From Burkholderiaceae bacterium (GTDB lineage: Bacteria; Pseudomonadota; Gammaproteobacteria; Burkholderiales; Burkholderiaceae_C), in contig JACKLJ010000004.1 in NCBI GenBank assembly GCA_024235955.1, forward strand, positions 186,001 to 250,000: DNA of 64,000 bases, in the 5' to 3' direction. The position numbers and the translations under genes are program-made. A model generated the notes under the pieces. The model saw only the letters and a list, made by a program, of their open reading frames with translations. It did no database searches and had not been told where the DNA came from. The number at the start of each line of letters is the position of its first letter. Position 1 is the stretch's first letter. Shown piece after piece: positions 55,059-64,000 of the stretch.

Positions 55059-55699
55059 CCGACACCCCTGACGTTCTTGATGGTCTCGCTGCCCAGCTTT
55101 CGGCGCAGCGCATGAATCAGAAATTCGACGGCGTTGCTCTCGACCTCCTGGCCCCAGCCGTAGATGCGGTCTTCGAGTTCGCTGCGCGACAGGATGGCGC
55201 CGGGCCGTACCAGCAGGGCTTGCAGCAAGGCGAACTCACGATTTGAAAGTCGCACGGGCACGCTGTTTCGGACATGGGCTTCTTTGGTGGCCGGATCGAG
55301 CGACACCACGCCGTTGCTCAGAACGGGTGAGGCACTGCCGCCCCTGCGTCGCAATACCGCTCGCATGCGGGCCAACAGCTCCGCCATGTCGAAGGGCTTG
55401 AGCACGTAGTCGTCTGCGCCACCATCCAGGCCGCGCAGACGATCGTCCAGACCGTCGCGCGCCGTGATGATGACGAGTGGCACCGGGTTCTTCCTGGCGC
55501 GCACGCTGGCCAACACCTCCAGCCCGTCCTTGCCTGGCAAGCCCAGATCGAGCAGCACCAGATCGTAGTGCTGGCTTTCCAGCGCGGTGAGCGCAGTCTG
55601 CCCATGCTTTACCCAGTCGGTTGCGTAGGAAGCATCTTTCAGAGCGCCCTCAATGGCTTCCCCGATCATGGGATCGTCTTCCGCCAGCAGAACCCGCAT
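55034..55699 (-). CDS. OmpR-family response regulator (QseB/PmrA-like)
   Basis: A 221-residue regulator: receiver domain starting MRVLLAEDDPMIGEAI with phospho-acceptor D51 in LVLLDLGLPG and Lys in YVLKPFD near 101, then an OmpR/PhoB winged helix ending VRGVGWMVSK. The start was set at ATG 55699, where the family begins; a longer reading in frame extends back through the neighbouring membrane-protein gene and is not credible. It lies 11 bases after the COG4705 gene, so it is probably part of the same operon. Confidence 0.93.
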   Translation of the reverse strand: MRVLLAEDDPMIGEAIEGALKDASYATDWVKHGQTALTALESQHYDLVLLDLGLPGKDGLEVLASVRARKNPVPLVIITARDGLDDRLRGLDGGADDYVLKPFDMAELLARMRAVLRRRGGSASPVLSNGVVSLDPATKEAHVRNSVPVRLSNREFALLQALLVRPGAILSRSELEDRIYGWGQEVESNAVEFLIHALRRKLGSETIKNVRGVGWMVSKSS

Positions 55700-55710
55700 C
55701 GCTTCTGTGC

Positions 55711-56481
55711 TCAGTCGTGGTTGAAAGTTCGATGGACGCGATCCATCGCCTGGGTCAGCAGGATAGCTGCAACCATGAAGGCCAGCAGCGCCGCTGAAGC
55801 TGAGTACCGGCTCAAGGCCAAGCCCCCTGCGGTCACCGGCTTGTCCAGAAAATCTCCGACCACGGCTCCCAGAGGCCGGGTCAGCACGAACGCAGCCCAG
55901 AACAGCAGCGTGCGGGATACCCGGGTCCAGAAAAAGGCCGCCACGACCAGGGCAAGCATCCCACCGAACACCAGCGACGCATTGGCGTAACCCAGGCCCG
56001 CGGTGTCGGCCGTCCAGTCGCCCAGCGCCGTACCCAGGGTCTGAGAGAACATGATCGTCACCCAATAAAAGACTTCCGCCTGGGGCGAACTGACGGTGCT
56101 CACGGACACCGAGCCCAGCGTGCGGTGCCATGCGAAGAGCGAGCCGAGCAGCAAGGCCAGCAAGAGGCTTGAGCCACCGGCGTACCCGATGCCGAGCGAG
56201 CGGTCGGCGAAATCGGCCAACGTGGTGCCGACCGTGGTGGTGGCGACAATGGTGGTCCAGTACAGGAAAGGGTGGAAGCCCTTGGCCTTGATCTGCGCCA
56301 TCACTGCCACCAGGAAGCACACGGCGAAGATGCCGGTGCCCACCAGATACCCCAGATGCATGGACATCGAGACGGCGTCGCCGCCCGTTTCGCCGAGCGT
56401 GGTGGCTGCAATCTTGATGAGCCAGAATCCCAGCGTGACTTCAGGGACTTTGGCCAGAGCTTGTTCGGTAGGTGTTTTCAT
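55711..56481 (-). CDS. COG4705-type membrane protein A
   Basis: A 256-residue integral membrane protein with about eight hydrophobic segments, of the uncharacterised COG4705 type. Four internal units share an aromatic-Trp start and a G-x3-G/A-D core: FWLIKIAATTLGETGGD, YWTTIVATTTVGTTLAD, YWVTIMFSQTLGTALGD and FWAAFVLTRPLGAVVGD. The acidic residues lie within or at the ends of membrane helices, as in some cation carriers, but no transport activity is known to me. It has a paralogue at 56995-57777 and sits directly before the response regulator. Confidence 0.85.
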   Translation of the reverse strand: MKTPTEQALAKVPEVTLGFWLIKIAATTLGETGGDAVSMSMHLGYLVGTGIFAVCFLVAVMAQIKAKGFHPFLYWTTIVATTTVGTTLADFADRSLGIGYAGGSSLLLALLLGSLFAWHRTLGSVSVSTVSSPQAEVFYWVTIMFSQTLGTALGDWTADTAGLGYANASLVFGGMLALVVAAFFWTRVSRTLLFWAAFVLTRPLGAVVGDFLDKPVTAGGLALSRYSASAALLAFMVAAILLTQAMDRVHRTFNHD

Positions 56482-56495
56482 GGGAGTGCGTCCGA

Positions 56496-56948
56496 TTAGC
56501 CTTTGCCCTCGAGGGCGTCAAAGGTTCTCAATAGGGTGCCCATCGCGGCCTTGGCATCGGCCTGGTTTGGCGCGCTGGCGCGCAGCGCGGCCAGTGCCTT
56601 GTCGATGGCCTTGTCGAGTACGTGCCAGTTGTCGGCAGCCCGCGGTTTGAGGCCGGCCTCGGCCGAGTCCCAGGCCACCTCCAGGTCCTTGGCGCGGACC
56701 TTGGCGGCGGGCAGGTCGCCTTTGTCTACCAAGGCGCTCACGTCGGCGGCGATGCCGCGAAAGGCGCTCAGATCGCCCAGTTTGGAAGCGGCCGTGCTCT
56801 GAGACTTTGCGGAGGCGTCGGTAGATGGCGCCCGTGCGGCGCTTGCGCCACCTTGGCCGGCGGGCTTGGTGCAGCCTACCGCCAAGCTCAGTAGCAGGGC
56901 AGCAGAGACTGTGGCGACAGGGTGGGCGTATGTGTACTGGGTGGGCAT
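56496..56948 (-). CDS. Small putative lipoprotein between the COG4705 genes
   Basis: A 150-residue protein with a signal segment and lipobox LAVGC (Cys near residue 26), a low-complexity Ala/Ser/Gln-rich spacer (about 30-57), then a helical domain (LGDLSAFRGIAADVSALVDKG ... ATWDSAEAGLKPR-like) ending TLLRTFDALEGKG. I do not recognise the family. The repeated amphipathic helices suggest a helical-bundle periplasmic protein. It lies 14 bases before COG4705 protein A. Confidence 0.75.
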   Translation of the reverse strand: MPTQYTYAHPVATVSAALLLSLAVGCTKPAGQGGASAARAPSTDASAKSQSTAASKLGDLSAFRGIAADVSALVDKGDLPAAKVRAKDLEVAWDSAEAGLKPRAADNWHVLDKAIDKALAALRASAPNQADAKAAMGTLLRTFDALEGKG

Positions 56949-56994
56949 GATTTTTCTTAGAACAGCGGGTAGGGAAACTGCATGAACACGCCGC

Positions 56995-57777
56995 CTAGTC
57001 GGCGGCTGGCGCGGGCCGGCCGGTGTTCAGGCCGAGCTGCGCCACGCCAACCAGGACGACGATGACGGCGAGGAATAGGGCGCTGGTCCACAAAGCGCCC
57101 ATGCCAAAGCCACCATAGGCCTTGGCCTGCGTGAGCAGGTCGCCCAACGCGGCACCGAAAGGGCGTGTCAGGATGTAGCCGATCCAGAAGGTCAGCACCG
57201 GGCTGCCGCCCAGGCGCCAAGCGAGGTAGGTTGCGCCAATCAGTGCGCCAAAGGCGACCGCGCCCCAGGCAAAGCCCAGACCCAGAGCTTCGGTCGCCAG
57301 ATCGCCGGCGGCCGTGCCCAGCGCAAAGGTGCACAGGATGGCGGACCAGTAGAACAGCTCCCGCCTGGGCGTGATGATGTCGTGGATCGACAAGGTGTGT
57401 TCCACCCTGTGCCAGACGGCGAAGATGGCGGCAAGCGTGGCGGCGAAAGCGGTGGTGCTGATGTACAGGCTGACCCCCAAGCCATCGGTCAGCAGGTCGG
57501 TGATCTGGGTGCCGACCACGCTGACCAGCACCACCGTCAGCCAGTAGATCCAGGGCGTGTAGCGGCGGGTGCGCAACTGCGTGAACAGCGCGAGCAGCAA
57601 CAGGGTGCCCATAACGGCCCGGGTCAGACTCTGGCCCCAGCCAGCATTGACGGCCAGAAAATCGGCGCCGGTTTCACCCACCGTGGTGGACATGATCTTG
57701 ATGACCCAGAACGACAACGCGACTTCCGGGACTTTGTTGAGCCAGGGGCTCGTTCGGGGGGCGGGCAATGGGTTCAT
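56995..57777 (-). CDS. COG4705-type membrane protein B
   Basis: A 260-residue paralogue of the 55711-56481 product. It carries the same four internal units: FWVIKIMSTTVGETGAD, YWLTVVLVSVVGTQITD, YWSAILCTFALGTAAGD and FWIGYILTRPFGAALGD. The N-terminal NKVPEVALSFWVIK matches AKVPEVTLGFWLIK of protein A. AGGAGGAAACT precedes its ATG. The two copies probably arose by duplication and may act as a pair. Confidence 0.85.
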   Translation of the reverse strand: MNPLPAPRTSPWLNKVPEVALSFWVIKIMSTTVGETGADFLAVNAGWGQSLTRAVMGTLLLLALFTQLRTRRYTPWIYWLTVVLVSVVGTQITDLLTDGLGVSLYISTTAFAATLAAIFAVWHRVEHTLSIHDIITPRRELFYWSAILCTFALGTAAGDLATEALGLGFAWGAVAFGALIGATYLAWRLGGSPVLTFWIGYILTRPFGAALGDLLTQAKAYGGFGMGALWTSALFLAVIVVLVGVAQLGLNTGRPAPAAD

Positions 57778-57825
57778 AGTTTCCTCCTGCCGATGTGAAA
57801 GGTACGCCGCCAGTCTGATCGGATT

Positions 57826-57834
57826 GACTTAGCT
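57826..57834 (-). promoter_or_regulatory. Shared 9-mer AGCTAAGTC upstream of COG4705 protein B
   Basis: AGCTAAGTC on the minus strand, 49-57 bases before the ATG, recurs at 58890-58898 upstream of the PepSY gene at a similar distance. It could be a binding site for the adjacent response regulator. This is inferred from two occurrences only. Confidence 0.35.
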
Positions 57835-57845
57835 CTCACATAGGC

Positions 57846-58442
57846 TTACTTGCGCACCCATCCCAGCGCGATCCACCTGCCAAAAATTCGATGATGAATG
57901 CTGGAGGTCAGCCGGTAGCTGGGCTCCAGATACCAGCGCGCCGCGCGAAACGCCAGCCAGGAGGAGAGCGCCGCGACCGTAGCGGCCCCAAGCATGTCGA
58001 GCGGAAAGTGAACTCCCAGATAGATGCGTGCCCAGGCAACAGGAACTCCCAACAAGGTCAGCCCGATACCGGCGTGTCGTGTGTCTCTCTGAAGCGTGAG
58101 ACTGAAGGCGACTGCCCACCACAGCGTCAAGTGATCGCTTGGGAATGATGAATCGGCAACATGGGACATGAACGTATGCCCCAGCCGGATCATGAAAGGC
58201 CGGGGGTGCGACCAAGCCAGGCCGATGATTTGGTTGGTCAGCAGCCCAAGCAGGCCGGATGCGGTAGCGATCAGCAGCGTTTTGCGGGTGTTCTCGTTGC
58301 CACGCAGCCAGCTGATGCCGATCAGAATCGGGACGGCCCAGATGAGCCATTCCGCAAAGAAGGTGGCCAGCGTCACCACCAGAGCGTTCGGGTGTTCAGG
58401 CGCGTTGAGCCACAGGAAGAATGTTTGGTTGAGATGTTCCAT
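57846..58442 (-). CDS. PAP2-family membrane phosphatase (BcrC-like)
   Basis: A 198-residue membrane protein with about six hydrophobic segments and the PAP2 phosphatase motifs: WSHPRPF near 79, FPSDH near 100 and ARIYLGVHFPLD near 150 (His/Asp catalytic triad). Such enzymes dephosphorylate undecaprenyl pyrophosphate or other lipid phosphates, recycling the cell-wall carrier. A related phosphatase, PbrB, is part of a lead-resistance operon. Start at ATG 58442 after GGAGACTTC, preferred to one 21 bases upstream. Confidence 0.9.
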   Translation of the reverse strand: MEHLNQTFFLWLNAPEHPNALVVTLATFFAEWLIWAVPILIGISWLRGNENTRKTLLIATASGLLGLLTNQIIGLAWSHPRPFMIRLGHTFMSHVADSSFPSDHLTLWWAVAFSLTLQRDTRHAGIGLTLLGVPVAWARIYLGVHFPLDMLGAATVAALSSWLAFRAARWYLEPSYRLTSSIHHRIFGRWIALGWVRK

Positions 58443-58498
58443 GAAGTCTCCGGGCCGGATCACGGCGTCATGCGCAATCCGGCCACACTGGCAGGCGG

Positions 58499-58834
58499 TC
58501 AGTCTTGCTTGTCGTGGTCGTCATCGTGATCCGCCTTGTCCTCGGCAGACGAGATGACGGTGCCCTTGTCGGCATCGACCCGGACATCGAAGACCTTGGC
58601 CCCGCTGACAACTTCCACGTCATAGACCCAGCCTTGCTTCGAGTTTTCGTACTCGGCGCGCGATGCCTTGCCATTGGCGTGCTGCTCGGCAACAGTGACG
58701 GCCTGGGTGAGCGGGATCTTGGCCTTGGTGATCGCCAGGGCGTCGTTTTCAATGCCACCCTTGGCGGCGTAGGCAACAGCGCCAGTCGTAGCAATGGCGA
58801 TGGCCAGCAGGGAAAGTTTGGTGTAGCGATACAT
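58499..58834 (-). CDS. PepSY-domain periplasmic protein with Asp/His-rich tail
   Basis: A 111-residue protein: signal peptide (LLAIAIATTGAVAYA), then a PepSY domain (KIPLTQAVTVAEQHANGKA ... GWVYDVEVVSGAKVFDVRVDADKGTV) and an acidic, His-containing C-terminus, DKADHDDDHDKQD. PepSY domains usually regulate periplasmic peptidases or sense envelope conditions. The tail could bind divalent metals. It is the first gene of the island, and the AGCTAAGTC 9-mer lies 56 bases upstream. Confidence 0.88.
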   Translation of the reverse strand: MYRYTKLSLLAIAIATTGAVAYAAKGGIENDALAITKAKIPLTQAVTVAEQHANGKASRAEYENSKQGWVYDVEVVSGAKVFDVRVDADKGTVISSAEDKADHDDDHDKQD

Positions 58835-58889
58835 GGTGTTTCTCCAGTGAACGTGCGGGAATTTGCACGACGGAGAAGTTAGGCGGGAC

Positions 58890-58898
58890 GACTTAGCT
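58890..58898 (-). promoter_or_regulatory. Shared 9-mer AGCTAAGTC upstream of PepSY gene
   Basis: Same 9-mer as 57826-57834, here followed after nine bases by CTAAC, giving a loose direct repeat. It lies 56-64 bases before the PepSY ATG, the likely first gene of the island operon. Confidence 0.35.
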
Positions 58899-59034
58899 GT
58901 TCATGAGCGGTCGCATCGCCCGAACTGACCCGCCCAGAAGCTCCGGGGCCAACCAACGGCGATTTGTCCTGCGTCCAGTCAGCGCGGGAACCCGCAGCAA
59001 GTTCACCGACGCCAGCTGCACAATAATGCTTGCC

Positions 59035-60752
<1,718 letters not shown>

Positions 60753-60756
<4 letters not shown>

Positions 60757-63623
60757 ACGCACCCGCCAAGCCCGCCCACCTGGCGCCGCCGGTGGTGGAT
60801 TTCGAGCTCGACGGCCGGCCGGCGCAGGCCCGCGCCGGCGAAACCATCCTCCAGGCCGCCGATCGCCTGGGCGTGCCGATCCCGCGCCTTTGCTACACCG
60901 ACGGCCTGCGCGCCGACGGCAACTGCCGCGCCTGCGTGGTGGAGATCGAGGGCGAGCGCACGCTGGCCCCCAGCTGCTGCCGCGCCGTGCAGCCCGGCAT
61001 GAAGGTCAAGGCCGGCAGCGAACGCGCCCGCAAGTCGCAGCAGATGGTGCTGGAGCTGCTGCTGGCCGATCTGCCCACCGAAGGTTACAAGTGGCTGGAC
61101 GACGATGCCGCCGCCCCGCACGGCGAGCTGAGCCAGTGGGCCGCGCAGGCCGGCGTGCAGGTGCGCCCGGCGCTGCAGGCGCTGCGGCGCGACGAGCCCG
61201 CGCCGGATGTCAGCCACCCCGCCATGGCCGTCAACCTGAGCGCCTGCATCCAGTGCACGCGCTGCGTGCGCGCCTGCCGCGAGGCGCAGGTGAACGACGT
61301 GATCGGCTACGCCGGCCGCGGCAGCCACGCGCGCATCGTGTTCGATCTGGAAGACCCCATGGGCGCCAGCAGCTGCGTGGCCTGCGGCGAATGCGTGCAG
61401 GCCTGCCCCACCGGCGCGCTCATGCCCAAGACGCAGCTCGGCCCGCAGCGCGTCGACCGGCAGGTCGATTCCGTCTGCCCTTTCTGCGGCGTGGGCTGCC
61501 AGATCAGCTACAACGTGAAGGACGGGCGCATCGTCAGCGTGAGCGGGCGCGACGGCCCGGCCAACGAGAAGCGCCTGTGCGTCAAGGGCCGCTTCGGCTT
61601 CGACTACGTGGCCAGCCCCGACCGGCTCACCGTGCCGCTGATCCGCAAGCCCGGCGTCGCCAAGGACCCGGCGCACTGCGAGCAGCCGCCCGACTGGCGC
61701 GAGGTGTTCCGCGAAGCCAGCTGGGAAGAGGCGCTGGATCTGGCCGCCGGCCAGCTGGTGGCGCTGAAGCAGCAGCACGGCGCCAGGGCGCTGGCCGGCT
61801 TCGGTAGCGCCAAGGGCAGCAACGAAGAGGCCTACCTGTTCCAGAAGCTGGTGCGCACCGGCTTCGGCAGCAACAACGTCGACCACTGCACGCGCCTGTG
61901 CCACGCCAGCAGCGTGGCCGCGCTGCTGGAAGGCGTGGGTTCCGGCGCCGTCAGCAACCCGGTGAAGGACGTCGAGCACGCCGAGCTGATCCTCATCATC
62001 GGCTCCAACCCCACCGCCAACCACCCGGTGGCCGCCACCTGGATGAAGAACGCCGCCCAGCGCGGCGCCAAGATCGTGCTGGCCGACCCGCGCGTGACCG
62101 ACATCGCCCGCCACGCCTGGCGCGTGCTGCAGTTCAAGCCCGATGCCGACGTGGCCCTGCTCAACGCCATGCTGCACGTGATCGTCACCGAAGGCCTGGT
62201 GGATGCCGACTTCCTGCGCGAGCGGGCCGACCACTACGCCGCCCTGGTGGCCAACGTGCAGGGCTACAGCCCCGAGGCCATGGCACCGGTCTGCGGCATC
62301 CCGGCGGAGACCATCCGCGAGGTGGCGCGCGCCTACGCCATGGCCGGGTCGTCCATCATCCTGTGGGGCATGGGCGTGAGCCAGCACGTGCACGGCACCG
62401 ACAACGTGCGCTGCCTGATCGCGCTGGCCACCTGCACCGGCCAGATCGGCCGCCCCGGCACCGGCCTGCACCCGCTGCGCGGCCAGAACAACGTGCAGGG
62501 CGCCAGCGACGCCGGCCTGATCCCCATGATGTACCCCAACTACCAGCGCGTGGCCGACCCGGCCGCGCAGGCCTGGTTCGAGGATTTCTGGGGCCAGCCG
62601 CTGGACGCCCAGCCCGGCTACACCGTGGTCGAGATCATGCACAAGGCGCTGGCGCCGGAGACCGACCCGCACAAGGTGCGCGGCATGTACGTCATGGGCG
62701 AGAACCCGGCCATGAGCGACCCGGACCTGCACCACGCCCGCCACGCCCTGGCCAGCCTGCAGCACCTGGTGGTGCAGGACATCTTCCTCACCGAAACCGC
62801 CTGGCTGGCCGACGTGGTGCTGCCCGCCAGCGCCTGGCCCGAGAAAACCGGCACCGTCAGCAACACCGACCGCATGGTCCAGATCGGCCAGCAGGCGCTG
62901 CAGCCGCCGGGCGACGCGCGCGCCGACCTGTGGATCATCCAGCAGATGGCACGCCGCATGGGCCTGCCGTGGAGCTATGAAAACGAGAGCTGCCTGCGCC
63001 CGTCAGACAAGGGCCAGAGCCCTGTTTCTTCTGAAAATTACCACGGCGTGGCGGCGGTGTACGACGAGATGCGGCGCGCCATGCACGGCGCCATCGCCGG
63101 CATCACCTGGGAGCGGCTGCAGCGCGAATCCAGCGTGACCTACCCCTGCCTCACGGACGACGACCCTGGCCAGCCCATCGTCTTCACGCACGACGTGCCC
63201 ACGCCCAACGGCAAGGTGCAGCTGGTGCCGGCCGACATCATCCCCGCCGCCGAGCGGCCGGATGCCGAGTACCCCATGGTGCTCATCACCGGCCGCCAGC
63301 TCGAGCACTGGCACACCGGCGCCATGACACGCCGCGCCACGGTGCTGGATGCGCTGGAGCCCGCGCCCACCGTGAGCCTGCACGGCGACGACCTGGCGCG
63401 CCTGGGCCTCGCGCCCGGCGGCCTGGCGCGCGTGCGCTCGCGCCGTGGCGAGGTGGTGCTGGCCGTGCGCCGTGACGACGGCACGCCGCCCGGCAGCGTG
63501 TTCATCCCCTTCGCCTACCGCGAGGCGGCGGCCAACCTGCTGACCAACGCGGCGCTGGACCCGTTCGGGAAGATCCCGGAGTTCAAGTACTGCGCGGTGC
63601 GGGTGGAGCTATTGAAGTCATAG
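60753..63623 (+). CDS. fdsA: Formate dehydrogenase alpha (molybdenum) subunit FdsA
   Basis: The 956-residue catalytic subunit oxidises formate to CO2. Order: N-terminal NuoG-like [2Fe-2S] domain (CYTDGLRADGNCRACVVE, about 42-65), a histidine-type Fe-S site, two [4Fe-4S] clusters (CIQCTRCVRACR and CVACGECVQACPTG), then the bis-MGD domain with CPFCGVGCQ. The proposed Mo ligand is C383, followed by H384 (RLCHASS). Start at ATG 60753 overlaps the previous stop. Two dispersed repeats affect it: one in frame near residues 743-760, and one supplying its stop codon. Confidence 0.93.
62972..63038 (+). repeat. Dispersed REP-like repeat, copy 15 (inside fdsA)
   Basis: AGAGCTGCCTGCGCCCGTCA, then GACAAGGGCCAGAGCCCTG and TTTCTTCTGAAAA. 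It is a strong copy in the same orientation as the gene and encodes NESCLRPSDKGQSPVSSEN within the loop before HGVAAVYDEM. Confidence 0.85.
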
Positions 63624-63671
63624 CTGGCTGCGGCCGCCACGCCTGGGCTGGGGGCTGATTCGGCCCTGAAT
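63607..63671 (+). repeat. Dispersed REP-like repeat, copy 16 (end of fdsA)
   Basis: CTATTGAAGTCATAGCTGGC, then TGCGGCCGCC, GGGCTGGGGGCTGATTCGG. The fdsA stop codon TAG is the TAG of the repeat's own ATAGCTGG motif. Confidence 0.85.
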
Positions 63672-63694
63672 GTCCTGCCCGGCTTGAGCGACAC

Positions 63695-63731
63695 CGGCCG
63701 TTCGGGCTGAGCTTGTCGAAGCCCTGTTCGA
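63695..63731. repeat. GTCGAAG-type palindromic repeat, copy 2
   Basis: CCGTTCGGGCTGAGCTTGTC continues with GAAGCCCTGTTCGAC and is related to 50036-50085. Short inverted arms are visible. Confidence 0.6.
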
Positions 63732-63771
63732 CGCTTGTTTGATTTCCAGCCCTTGCGTCTTTCGGGATCGT

Positions 63772-63980
63772 TGCAGGCCGGGATGTGCGCCCGGCGGCGC
63801 AGTTTCTTTCTTTGAGTCGCCAAAGAAAGAAACCAAAGAAAGGCGACCCCACTTGCCGTGTCCCTGCGCTTCGCTGCGGGCAGCCTGCGATGCTCGGTCG
63901 TGGGGCGGCGCTGCGGAACTCGCTGCGCGCTTGCAGCGCTCCGCTCGAACAGCCGCAGCGAGTCAGAGCACGAAGCACGG
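63772..63980. repeat. Long dispersed repeat, copy B
   Basis: Matches 34998-35208 over more than 200 bases. Its hairpin at 63802-63834 is GTTTCTTTCTTTG pairing with CAAAGAAAGAAAC. Both arms differ from copy A, yet pairing is kept. The repeat may continue past the window end. Confidence 0.85.
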
Positions 63981-64000
63981 CCATCCTTCGGTGTCCGCGC

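Larger units (their letters stand above)
63624..64000. other. Repeat-rich region after fdsA
   Basis: No gene is visible. It consists of copy 16 of the short repeat, a GTCGAAG-type palindrome, and the long dispersed repeat cut off by the window end. The maturation genes fdsC/fdsD are not seen before the window ends. Confidence 0.7.

Noticed and set aside
55034..56320. A longer response regulator with a 207-residue N-terminal extension
   Set aside because: The extension is the out-of-frame reading of the COG4705 gene; receiver domains start at the ATG at 55699.

Overview
The window is high-GC DNA from a betaproteobacterium, most likely the Comamonadaceae (Burkholderiales). This rests on gene content (groESL with an HrcA-type CIRCE operator, a narXL-narK1-narK2-narGHJI locus, coenzyme-B12 ribonucleotide reductase, NAD-linked molybdenum formate dehydrogenase, AddAB-like recombination nuclease, DUF1501/DUF1800 pair) and on an abundant short intergenic repeat of a kind I associate with that family. 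It looks chromosomal: no replication, conjugation or phage genes and no intact insertion sequence are visible.

Layout. 1-2.3 kb: groES-groEL on the minus strand with promoter, CIRCE and terminator. 2.9-17 kb: nitrate respiration on the plus strand, made of sensor/regulator narXL, an FNR-type box, two nitrate/nitrite transporters, narGHJI, a parvulin and a beta-carbonic anhydrase. 17-23.6 kb: further low-oxygen genes, namely nrdJ, a lipoprotein, an ompW homologue behind a perfect FNR-type box, nnrS and a nitroreductase. 23.8-26.8 kb: queC, a short-chain dehydrogenase, and a frameshifted glycine-rich exported protein. 26.9-30.2 kb: an SbmA/BacA-like ABC transporter and an MgtC-family protein, followed by a 269-bp element built from nested inverted repeats. 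30.5-34.8 kb: minus-strand run of 5'-nucleotidase, EF-hand protein, DUF1800 and DUF1501. 35-38.5 kb: repeats, an orphan gspF, an orphan response regulator, an LprI/MliC-type lysozyme inhibitor and tRNA-Arg(CCT). 38.5-47.2 kb: tamA-tamB, hemerythrin, rho and trxA. 47.4-53.5 kb: addB-like and addA-like genes. 53.6-58.8 kb: a compact minus-strand island of lower GC (PepSY protein, PAP2 phosphatase, two COG4705 membrane proteins around a lipoprotein, response regulator, histidine kinase). 59-63.6 kb: fused FdsG-FdsB and FdsA of formate dehydrogenase. The last 380 bases are repeats.

How the genes work together. NarX/NarL sense nitrate; an FNR-type site can add oxygen control; NarK1/NarK2 move nitrate and nitrite; NarGHI reduces nitrate; NrdJ supplies deoxynucleotides without oxygen; NnrS and OmpW fit the same low-oxygen state. 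Formate oxidation at the far end supplies NADH.

The most unusual items are: (i) the 53.6-58.8 kb island, whose two membrane proteins each carry a fourfold internal repeat with conserved intramembrane acidic residues, together with a PepSY protein ending in an Asp/His-rich tail; (ii) at least 16 copies of a roughly 60-bp repeat, about half lying in frame inside coding regions and others supplying stop codons or a ribosome-binding site; (iii) the 269-bp nested-palindrome element; (iv) a longer repeat whose hairpin differs between copies by compensated changes; and (v) a frameshift at a G run in the glycine-rich gene.
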